A DNA stretch of 64,000 nt, taken from Leptodactylus fallax (taxonomy: Eukaryota > Chordata > Amphibia > Anura > Leptodactylidae). Numbering within the stretch: position 1 is the stretch's first letter; each line of letters begins with the position of its first letter. A program made the position numbers and the translations under genes. The notes beneath the pieces are model-generated. The model was not told where the DNA came from and ran no database searches. It worked only from the letters and a program-made list of their open reading frames with translations. Below, in pieces: positions 33,539 to 42,311 of the stretch. The stretch covers positions 3,163,501 to 3,227,500 of the forward strand of contig CAMRHE010000166.1 in NCBI GenBank assembly GCA_947044405.1, in the 5' to 3' direction.

Positions 33539-35105
33539 CAGTCATGGCCAAAAGTTTTGAGAATGATACAAATATTAATTTTTACAAAGTCTACTGCTTC
33601 AGTTTTTCTAATGGCAATTTGCATATACTCCAGAATGTTATAAAGAGTGATCAGCTTAACAGCAATTTCTTGCAAAGTCAATATTTGCCTAGAAAATGAA
33701 CTTTATCCCCCAAAACACATTTCAACATCATTGCAGCCCTGCCTTAAAAGGACCACCTAACATCGTTTCAGTGATTGCTCCATTAACACAGGTGTGGGTG
33801 TTGATGAGGACAGGGCTGGAGATCAATCTGTCATGATTAAGTAAGAATGACACCACTGGACACTTTAAAAGGAGGCTGGTGCTTGCCATCATTGCTTCTC
33901 TTCTGTTAACCATGGTTATCTCTAAAGAAACACGTGCAGTCATCATTGCACTGCACAAAAATGGCCTAACTGGGAAGAGTATTGCAGCTAGAAAGATTGC
34001 ACCTCAGTCAACAATCTATTGCATCATCAAGAACTTCAAGGAGAGAGGTTCCATTGGTGCCAAAAAGGCTCCAGGGCGCCCAAGAAAGACCAGCAAGCGG
34101 CAGGACCGTCTCTTAAAAGTGTTTCAGCTGCGGGATCGGGCTACCAGCAGTGCAGAGCTTGCTGAGGAATGGCAGTAGGCAGGTGTGAGTGCATCTGCAC
34201 GCACTGTGAGGCGGAGACTCTTGGAGCAAGGCCTGGTCTCAAGGAGGGCAGCAAAGAAGCCACTTCTCTCCAGAAAAAACATCAGGGACAGACTGATATT
34301 CTGCAAAAGGTACAGGGAGTGGACTGCTGAGGACTGGGGTAAAGTCATTTTCTCTGATGAATACCCTTTTCGATTGTTTGGAACATCTGGAAAACAGCTT
34401 ATTCGGAGGAGAAGAGGTGAGCGCTACCACCAGTCTTGTCTCATGCCAACTGTAAAGCATCCTGAAACCATTCATGTGTGGGGTTGCTTCTCAGCCAAGG
34501 GAATCGGCTCTCTCACAGTCTTGCCTAAAAACACAGCCATGAATAAAGAATGGTACCAGAATGTCCTCCAAGAGCAACTTCTCCCAACTGTCCAAGAGCA
34601 GTTTGGCGCTCAACAATGCCTTTTCCAGCATGATGGAGCACCTTGCCATAAAGAAAAGGTGATAACTAAATGGCTCAGGGAACAAAACATAGAGATTTTG
34701 GGTCCATGGCCTGGAAACTCCCCAGATCTTAATCCCATTGAGAACTTGTGGTCAATCATCAAGAGACGGGTGGACAAACAAAAACCAACAAATTCAGACA
34801 AAATTAAAGCATTGATTCTGCAAGAATGGACTGCTATCAGTCAGGATTTGGTCCAGAAGTTGATTGAGAGCATGCCAGGGAGAATTGCAGAGGTCCTGAA
34901 GAAGAAGGGTCAACACTGCAAATATTGACTTGCTGCATTAACTCATTCTAACTGTCAATATAAGCTTCTGTTACTCATAATATGAATGCAATTATATTTC
35001 TGTATGTGATAAAAACATCTGACAAACACACATAAAAACCAGAGGGCAGCAGATCATGTGAAAATATAATATTTGTGTCATTCTCAAAACTTTTGGCCAT
35101 GACTG
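33539..35105 (+). mobile_element. Young Tc1/mariner element, DD35E type, complete
   Basis: TA duplications at 33,537-33,538 and 35,106-35,107 flank CAGTCATGGCCAAAAGTTTT and AAAACTTTTGGCCATGACTG, perfect inverted ends that extend through GAGAATGATACAAATATT with one or two changes. The length of 1,567 bp is that of an intact element. Purity of the ends and of the ORF indicates recent insertion. Confidence 0.95.
33912..34928 (+). pseudogene. Near-intact Tc1/mariner transposase, one amber stop
   Basis: One frame of 338 codons encodes the full transposase except for a single TAG at 34,176-34,178, where CAG (Gln) would complete EEWQ-AGVSA. I place the start at MVISKETRAVI (33,912) rather than the Met 11 codons upstream, which adds a hydrophobic stretch unusual for the family. 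Two helix-turn-helix units (KNGLTGKSIAARK; SSAELAEEW through RTVRRRL) flank the GRPRK hinge at KAPGRPRKTSK. The catalytic triad is complete: FSDEYPF (Asp 34,356), FQHDGAPCH (Asp 34,632) and NSPDLNPIENLW (Glu 34,740). There are 35 residues between the last two, DD35E. The DD35E Traveler family of vertebrate Tc1/mariner elements is the likely match. Confidence 0.92.
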
Positions 35106-36029
35106 TATACAGAAGTAAGGGAAAGTATAAAGAGATGTAGGATTTCACAGAAAGGAGGCAAAAGTACCTTTATTAAATTTATTAGCAACACAAATACTGC
35201 CAGAAAATCAAAAGTTTAATTACGCATTGTTAACATGGCCATTCTAGACATTTTTTTTTGTCAATATAGTGTGGCATTTACAATTTACTGGGCACCTTCA
35301 AGTCTGTAGATCTCATGTCTTGCATTTTTTTTGTCAGTTACTGACTGATGGTACATATAGCTTATATAATGGTTTCTTTAGAGATAGTTGGTAATATACA
35401 TTGAACCCCTCTTTACATATACAGAATATGTACTACTGAATTCTATGTTATGACTGGTTACCCCTTCCCCTCCAAGGCTCTATTTGTTTCATATGCAGTA
35501 TCTTTATAGAAATACATAGTAGGTGGCTATAAATACAATAGAATAACACCACAAATTTCCCAGTGTTGTAAGTGACTCTATATGTGCTATTCAAAACTCT
35601 TTCAGCAGTTTTGGATAGCAGGGGATAATCCCACTGCTTTTGTTGATATCATACCAAGTTCAATCTGCCTGTTTTTATACATTTATACCATTTATATAAT
35701 TTGTCATTTGTCACTTAGGACTCAGGAAATCTTGTCCTTGTGGTTGATATCACAGGACAATCTCACTGCTTTGTTGATATCATATCAGAATCAACCTGCC
35801 TGTTTTTAAACATTCATCAAATTTTAATCATTTAGGGTCACATATTCCTTTTAAGGAGATAATAAAAATTTTACCACCACACATCTCTCAGCTCCTACTT
35901 TTCAAAACTTTTTCTTTTTTATGATTAAAATAGGTGGTGTACACCTTGGTGAGATAGAGTCTCACAAAGAGGCTAACATGACTAACTGCATGTTCACAAG
36001 ACTGTGTTTCACCTTAGATCCCAGAATAT
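35106..36029. other. No gene; two-copy tandem duplication of about 130 bp
   Basis: GTTGATATCATACCAAG with CTGCCTGTTTTTATACATT (35,620-35,700) is repeated in diverged form at 35,752-35,845. Nothing else is recognisable. Confidence 0.55.
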
Positions 36030-36200
36030 AATAAGTGAAAGCCTAGGGGTGGTGAAGGAAAATAACAAATACTTATACTCTCCTTGCCTTACCTCTCCTG
36101 GGCATATTTGTCATGTCAGGTGGTCTCCGTTGTTCAAGTTCGGTCCGAAACTCAAACCTCATGAATATTCATCAAAACAAATTTCATGAGGTTCACCAAT
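36030..36200. repeat. Dispersed GGAGGTGA/CTCCTTGCCTTACC module fragment
   Basis: ATAATAAGTGAAAGCC, GGTGGTGAAGG and CTCCTTGCCTTACCTCTCC match the inner module of the hAT elements at 22.2 and 49.2 kb. No hAT ends are visible here. Confidence 0.55.
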
Positions 36201-36245
36201 ATTTAGTATTGATTACAGTACAGAACAGTTTGTCACTGGGAGGCT

Positions 36246-36289
36246 GGAACTCCTAGCTGCATAATAACTATAATGCTAGGAGTTCCACT
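36246..36289. repeat. Short perfect hairpin
   Basis: GGAACTCCTAGC and GCTAGGAGTTCC form a 12-bp stem with a loop of about 20 bases. It could be the end of a small MITE. No terminator role is implied in this genome. Confidence 0.7.
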
Positions 36290-36414
36290 CCCAGCATGTG
36301 TTCAGGCCAGCAAATGTGACACACACAAACTGAATTTCATGGGTCATGTGAACATGCACTTAAAGAACCATCTCCCAATGTATTAGTTCTAGATAGCACT
36401 GGACACCTTCCTGG

Positions 36415-36475
36415 AGTTGATGACATAAGGGGACATACACAACATTAGGCAGGTGGTTTTAATGTTATGATTGAT
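36415..36475 (+). repeat. Terminal fragment of another Tc1-type element
   Basis: GACATACACAACATTAGGCA followed by GGTGGTTTTAATGTTATGAT resembles the right TIR of a common vertebrate Tc1 family that I know from this wording. The rest of the element is absent. Confidence 0.45.
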
Positions 36476-37183
36476 GAAATGATGTATGTACATTTTTTCA
36501 AAGCAGAGCAAAATGTGAAAAAGTTGTACATTAAAAGAAAAACTAATGTATAAGAAATACAAAAGTAATGATGACTGTTTTATGCAGCTTATTGAGACAA
36601 ACCATTCAATTTATTGCAACTTTACCCTTGTCTTAGAACCTAGTCTTAAGTCTTTACCTTGATAGTTTTATGTATCATAATTGGTGGCTGCTGGTCAGGT
36701 TACATGGATCCTTGTTTAACAGGTGTTCTATTGTAAAAGTTACCAGTCAGAAGGTCATTACGAGAAATTTATATTCTTCTCATTGTAGGGATTTACACAC
36801 ATAGGCTCTGATAACATCTATGTAAACATTAGTGAGAGAACAGTAGACGATCGGATTTCATTTTCTTACAAAACATTTATGGTTTCTAGTAATTGAATTT
36901 AAGGGATCATTGTCTCAGGACTCAAACATTGGGATGTTCAAAATCACCTGTGGTTCGGCAAAGGATAAGATTAAGAAAGGTACAGTCGTGAGAAAAACAA
37001 AGTACACCTTCTTTGAATTCTAAGACTTTATGCATAAGAATATAATGTTAAGAATACAATAAAAATATTGTTCTTAGAAGGTCTTAAAATTAGATAAATA
37101 CAACGTCAGATGAACAACAACAAATGATTGATATTATTTATTTAACAAAAATAGGCCAAAATGTAGAAGCAGTGTGCGAAAAA

Positions 37184-37493
37184 TTATAGGGGTTATCCAC
37201 TTTCTAATACTAATGGATGATCCTTAATCCGGGACCCCAGAGGATCAACTTCTTTTGGACAGTGCTATTCTTGGTAATATTGACATTTTGGGAGCTGTCC
37301 TGCTCACTCACTACAATGTAGTGTGCTGCTCACTCAACATGCAAACTGTACCATGTAAACATTGCTAGTAGCCACGCTGTCCTGAAGAATTTGATCTACG
37401 GGGGCCCCAGGTGTTGGACAACTCACGGATCTAATATTGATAGCCTATTCTAAGGATAAGCTATCAATATTAGAAAGAGTATAATCCCTTTAA
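37184..37493. mobile_element. TTAA-type MITE
   Basis: The left end TTATAGGGGTTATCCAC and the right end AGTATAATCCCTTTAA are inverted. Inner arms read TTTCTAATACTAATGGATGA and ATTCTAAGGATAAGC-like. The right half is close to 47,270-47,406 (CTGTCCTG-AA, GGCCCCAGG-like, AATATTAGAAAGA). Confidence 0.75.
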
Positions 37494-37649
37494 GTAAACC
37501 TTTACTGACTCCACAGGAATTAAAGATCTAGTAGCAGCCAGGTGCTGCTAATCAAATGTTCTTGATCACTTAATCATCAAGTGTGACCACCTCTACAAAA
37601 CAGAGGTTTTGGCAGTTTGTTGGTCTGGAGCATTCAGACTTCTGATAAT

Positions 37650-37960
37650 ACAATGCCAAGAAGGAAAGACTTAAGCAACGATCTTAGAAAAGCAATTTGT
37701 GCTCCTCATCAATCTAGGAAAGGTTATAACTCCATTTCCAAACAATTTGTGGTCCATAATTCTACAGTGACAAAAGATTATTCACCTGTGAAAAATATTC
37801 AAGACAGCTGAACATCCTCCCAGAAGTGGACATCCCAGCAAATGAACCCTAAGATTCGACTATGCAGTATTCAATTGCAAAAATCCTAAGATCTACATTT
37901 AAGAATCTACAGGCCTCAGTTAGCATATTAAATATTCAAGTTCATGATAGCACAATTAGA
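37650..37960 (+). pseudogene. Tc1 transposase N-terminal fragment
   Basis: MPRRKDLSNDLRKAICAPHQ and SRKGYNSISKQFVVHNSTV make the first helix-turn-helix, which would bind the TIR. A stop at 37,809 follows IQDS. Frameshifted remains of the second helix (ASVSIL-like, FKFMIAQLEKD) follow to about 37,965. No catalytic domain. Same family as 13,907-14,330. Confidence 0.75.
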
Positions 37961-38224
37961 AAAAGACTGAACAATTAATGACTTGTTAGTAAGGGTTGCC
38001 AGGAGAAAGACTGTGTTCACATGAGTCAGAATTGATCTAGTTTTGTTGATTCCTGGGTATAGTAAAAATGAAAGTCTAAGGCCTTATGCAATGATGACAA
38101 AAAAAATCAAATATTTATAATATGCTTTTATCACACAAAGGAGTCAAAGTGCAGATAGAGTTATGGAGTAGGGGAGTCAGTGGCTTCCATACAGGCACTC
38201 ATTCTCAACACCCACAGTGTTAAT

Positions 38225-38340
38225 CGGAATTTACGTATCAGTACATTTTTGGCGTGTATAAGGAAACTGGAGTACCTGGAGGAAACCCAAGCAAACACGG
38301 GGAGAATATAAAAACTCCATGCAGTGCATGGAATAGGTAA
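38225..38340 (-). repeat. Fragment of the tRNA-type SINE
   Basis: GGAGGAAACCCAAGCAAACA and CGGGGAGAATATAAAAACTC match the middle of the SINE at 59,974-60,225. The promoter boxes and tail are missing. Confidence 0.65.
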
Positions 38341-38489
38341 GACAGAAATCTCAAAAGGACAATAGGAAAAATAAGAGGAAGTAGCAAAGACATCAGTTCC
38401 AAGTGATCCTTTTATAGCATAAACAATCAATAAATTTATACATTAACTAGGTAACCTGTTATATAAATCCGCATAATGACAGGTCCTTA

Positions 38490-38800
38490 GGCTAAGGCCC
38501 CACATAGCGAATAGCTGTATAAAAATGCTGCAGAAAAAAACGCAGTGGAAATGCATTGTGGTTTTTACCACAGCATTTTAATTGCGATTTTGCAGTTTTC
38601 TTCCATGGAATTTCTGCCCCTATTATAACTATACGAAAAATGCCAGCATTTCCATAGGTACAATTGACATGCCGCGACTTTCAAAAATGCAGCTATTCTG
38701 CTGCAGATTTTTTCTGCAATGTGTGGATGGGATTAGCCAGAATCCCTTCCAATTTGTGGGTACTGTAAAATGCAGCGTTTTCCGCCATGGCCAAAACTCT
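38490..38800. mobile_element. Harbinger-like palindromic MITE, third copy
   Basis: After TTA it begins GGCTAAGGCCCCACATAGCG. Arms with CTGCAGAAAAAAACGCAG and TGCAGCGTTTTCCGCCATG recall the copy at 5672. The right terminus is eroded. Confidence 0.6.
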
Positions 38801-38861
38801 GCAGTTGCGACATGCATTGCAGTAAATTATTATACTCTAGACCAGACCCCAGGGTATAATA

Positions 38862-38965
38862 GGTGGAGGCCCAGGGGAGGTGAAAAAAAACTACTCAAGA
38901 TGATTCTGAAAAACTGGTAGTGTTCTAACACTCACAGAGACCCCCAGTTGTGCCAGGGCATCATA
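38862..38965. repeat. Dispersed hAT-type module fragment
   Basis: CCCAGGGTATAATAGGTGGA followed by GGCCCAGGGGAGGTGAAAAA is the same phrase as at 45.78, 49.17 and 40.28 kb. Isolated here. Confidence 0.6.
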
Positions 38966-39169
38966 AACAAGAGTCTGAAGCAACGCCAGGAACAACACCT
39001 TTGCAGAGCATGCTATGGTAGGGGGTGAACTTCCTTGAGCTTTGCTCATGTGGCAGCCCTTTTTATTCAGCTACTGGAAGAGCACCCAGAAGACAAGAAA
39101 GAACAGAAGGGTAAGCTTGTGGTAACCAGCAAGGGATCTCCCAAGTGTGATATTTTCAGAGAGTGAAAG

Positions 39170-39475
39170 ACTCAGCAGACCAGTGCCCTGGCCCTGGTAC
39201 ACTGATTACTCTATGCCCTTTGAATTTCACACAGATTGCAGTCTATGGGAACTTGAGATAGTATTATCCCAACAAGATGGAGCTGATAGAGTAATAACCA
39301 TTGAGGGCTGCAGATTATACCACTTGGAAAGAAACCCCAACAGTAACAGCTTTAATCTTGAACTGCTGACCATGGTGTGGTTTGGTTACCAAATGGTTTG
39401 TCGAGTGCCTCGCTGACACCAAGGTGCATATTTACACTGAGTATTACAATGATCTAGCCTGCCAGCTCCCTTTGT
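39170..39475 (+). pseudogene. Ty3/gypsy-like RNase H fragment
   Basis: The frame encodes PFEFHTDCSLWELEIVLSQQ, then HLERNPNSNSFNLELLTMVW. After a frame change comes ADTKVHIYTEYYNDLA. This is the layout of the Ty3/gypsy RNase H: HTDAS with the first catalytic Asp, GAVLSQ, LELLA with the catalytic Glu, and KVHIYTDNNPL. The GLGAVL block is altered to ELEIVL and the last Asp to Glu. No reverse transcriptase or integrase is nearby, so it is a relic of about 100 codons, with one frameshift near 39,390. Confidence 0.65.
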
Positions 39476-40075
39476 TTTGCTAAATATCTGTGAACACAGG
39501 AGAGGAGGGAAGAGGTGGGTCTACTCGGGTGCCAGGTGCTGGTTCCAATCACATGACACTGAAGCAGATTACCAGCCTGGAAACCCATGGTTCTGGCAAA
39601 ATAGGACCCTGGTGAGTTTTTAAACAGGAATTGTATACCCCCTTTAAGGGTTGCTACATCTCTAAATAAGTAAATAAGATGATCAGTGATAGCAGACATG
39701 GCTTACTATAAAACCTTGATTCCTAGAAACTATTCCATCCAGACTTTATTTATTTCTTCAGTATAGGTCAGATGTGTGAGACTATGTAGATTCTCTCTCA
39801 AGCGGTAACTATGTAGAAGACATAACCAGTAATATGATAGTGTGTCAATAATATTTCTTACGCTGCTACTGTTCTTTATCCTGGATAGGTGTCCAGTAAT
39901 TAATTGGGTTTCACATTTCCCTTCAAGCAACTGATCCATTGCTTCTGTAATTTGCCGATAAATAATTATCATGTGAAAGCAGTAATATTAATTATCTTAT
40001 AATGCTCTAAATCAAAGATAATGAAATGTGATTCTTGATATATTAGATGAGAAGTTTATCTGCTGTAATACATAT

Positions 40076-40086
<11 letters not shown>
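39476..40086. other. No gene seen
   Basis: Anonymous. A piece ending TTGTATACCCCCTTTAAGG at about 39,650 looks like one end of a TTAA-type MITE, without a partner. Confidence 0.45.

Positions 40087-40133
<47 letters not shown>
40087..40133. repeat. (TA)n microsatellite
   Basis: About 23 uninterrupted TA units. Likely polymorphic. Confidence 0.97.
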
Positions 40134-40136
<3 letters not shown>

Positions 40137-40283
40137 TATTAGAGATTGGCAAACTATTTTGTTCTGAGTCAGGTTCGAACTGAATATTCCAAATTGTATG
40201 GTTTTTAATGAAACTGAACAAATGGAGATTTCTCTCGGAAGAGACTAAAATGGCTGCTGCAATAAATTATTGAACTCTTCATA

Positions 40284-40560
40284 CCTCAGAGCATAATAAG
40301 TGTTGGCCCAGGGGAGGTGAAAAAAAATAAAAATATTTATACTCAACTTCCCTCACCTGTTTTGGGACTCCTTACAACGTCCATTGCTCTACTGGTGACG
40401 CCATGCGCCCAGGGTCTCCCCTGAAGCCTGTGATTGGTCCACAGCAGTCACAAGGGCATGCTGACCATCATGACGTCATGCCTCTACCTATTGTACCCTG
40501 GGCACTGAAGAGACCCCAAAGAATAATAATTTCACTTACCATGCTATCCGAACTTGTTTA
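40284..40560. repeat. Dispersed hAT-type module, long copy
   Basis: GTTGGCCCAGGGGAGGTGAA, TATTTATACTCAACTTCCCT, GCCTGTGATTGGTCCACAGC and AGAGACCCCAAAGAATAATA parallel 49,146-49,450. No hAT ends or target duplication are visible. Confidence 0.6.
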
Positions 40561-40839
40561 CCCTGAATCGAAACTGGGACCTGAGTCACCCGAACTCAAA
40601 ACGAAACATATCTTCATAGGTTCACAAATCTCTAATTAAGATATTTCTATAATAGTATCTGAAGAAGAAAGTGAATGTTACAAAATGTAGTATAAGGACA
40701 CCCTATGCATATACCCGACCAGCTGATTGCAGAAGCCACAGTGTACTGTATTGACTTTAGTGGAACTCTACAGTCTCACAGCGGGTTCTACACCATTCCC
40801 TATTACTTCATATCTCACAGAAAATAAATGGTTTCAAAC

Positions 40840-41510
40840 GATAAAACTTAACTTTTAATATCTTAAAATAAAAAATACAAAGGACGTCCACTAGTCTACT
40901 AAAAGACAGATCAATGTGGTCGGTGCCTGTCTATTCAGAGTTTATTCAGGGTTTAAATGTTAGACAGTATTCACACTCTCCAACTTTCCATTGGACCTAG
41001 GGTGTAATTAGATACTTTCACCACCCTTAGACTAAGGTTGTGGTATCACGACTGCATCATGCAACAGGTCAGTATTATGTCAGTTGCTCTTAGTGCTAGG
41101 AAAACCCAAACACCTGGTCCCCACACACAATTTGTAAAGCATCACTGACTAGACTCCCACACAGCCATGCTATACCTCCACAACCCTAGTCTGTAGTATG
41201 TACATAAGTCAGTAATCTAGGTACAGGTCACAGTAACTTCATTTCCTGTCATTAAAATATTGTAACCATAAGGGAAACCCTGATATTCTGACCCTTATGC
41301 TCAATAAACACCTATGTTGCAGCAGAAGATAAACTTGCTCTACGCGTTTCCCCTGTGTTATCTATGTCAGGTTCATGAGGAGCTAATACTAAAACTTATA
41401 AATTGGTCTAAGCTGCCAAAATTTCAAAATTGCAGTTACAACTGCAGTTCCTGGAGCACTGATGGTGTGCTGCAGTGTATAGAGTAAAAGTTAAGTTTTA
41501 TATTTAGTGG
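40840..41510 (-). mobile_element. Possible Penelope-like element fragment
   Basis: ATAAAACTTAACTTTTAATA (40,842) and TAAAAGTTAAGTTTTATATT (41,488) are inverted copies bracketing 660 bp. Near 41,340-41,400 the minus strand reads CCTGACATAGA and GGGGAAACGCGTAGAGC. This is close to the CTGA...GAAACGCGTAG wording of hammerhead-type ribozymes found in Penelope-like elements, but with base changes. No protein-coding part is present. Confidence 0.35.
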
Positions 41511-42088
41511 AACTCTGTTTACAGTAACTTCTCTGACCTCTACACAGTATACAGAGCTGTGCAAGTTCCAGCATACTATGACTATTGCAATAACTGATTA
41601 GCAGATTGTCAGGGGCCATCTCCTGGCTTCTCCATTGATCTGCTATTGATGACTTATGTTAAAGGGGTATTCCCACGAACATAACCATTTTTAAATTTGT
41701 AGATAATTAAAAGTTAAACATTTTTGCAAGTATAAGTAAATAAACATTTTGCAAAGTTTTAAAGATTTTCTTTAAATAACTTGTGGTCACAGTCTTGTTG
41801 TCTTGATTGGTTGCCAGTGGATACGACCATGAATGCAGGACTTTTCTAAGGTCAGAAAATCAGCCATGATTTCCTTATTGTGGCCGGGATATCTTTTGAT
41901 ACATGTAGTATCCCTGCCTGATAACCCGCTACAATAAGAAAATCATGGCATAGCTTTTGACAAGTCCCAGACCATAGAAACTTTCTGCATTTGTGGTTGT
42001 ATCCATTGGCAACCGATCAGGAAAACAGACTGTCACCACTAAGATGATTAGAGAAAATCTTTAAAACGCTGCAGAATTTTTAACTACT

Positions 42089-42090
<2 letters not shown>

Positions 42091-42128
<38 letters not shown>
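42091..42128 (-). repeat. (TAA)n LINE tail
   Basis: About 12 AAT units on the plus strand form the 3' tail of the LINE. Confidence 0.95.
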
Positions 42129-42311
42129 GTCCTTTAATAGTCCCACAATGGGGAAATTCAGTGTGTTACAGCAGCAAAGATAAGCAGATACAAATACAAA
42201 TACAACATGTACAGGAATGTTCCAAGGTGAGAGGCATTACATTAATAGCAGACAGACAGATAGGACGTAGCAGAGGAGGGGGGGGGGGAATTTAACAGGC
42301 AGAGAGATATT

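Larger units (their letters stand above)
36983..38030 (+). mobile_element. Tc1 element, 5' half only, with nested MITE
   Basis: TA then CAGTCGTGAGAAAAACAAAG is the left end. A leader and the N-terminal transposase fragment follow. A TTAA MITE (37,184-37,493) sits in the leader. The catalytic half and the right TIR are missing past about 38,030 (last recognisable block GGTTGCCAGGAGAAAGAC). Confidence 0.75.

Noticed and set aside
33879..34178. Treating the first 100 codons as a separate short gene
   Set aside because: The downstream frame continues in the same register after one TAG, and both parts belong to one transposase.
36247..36288. Hairpin as a transcription terminator
   Set aside because: No T-run follows it and the setting is eukaryotic intergenic DNA. 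A MITE remnant is more likely.
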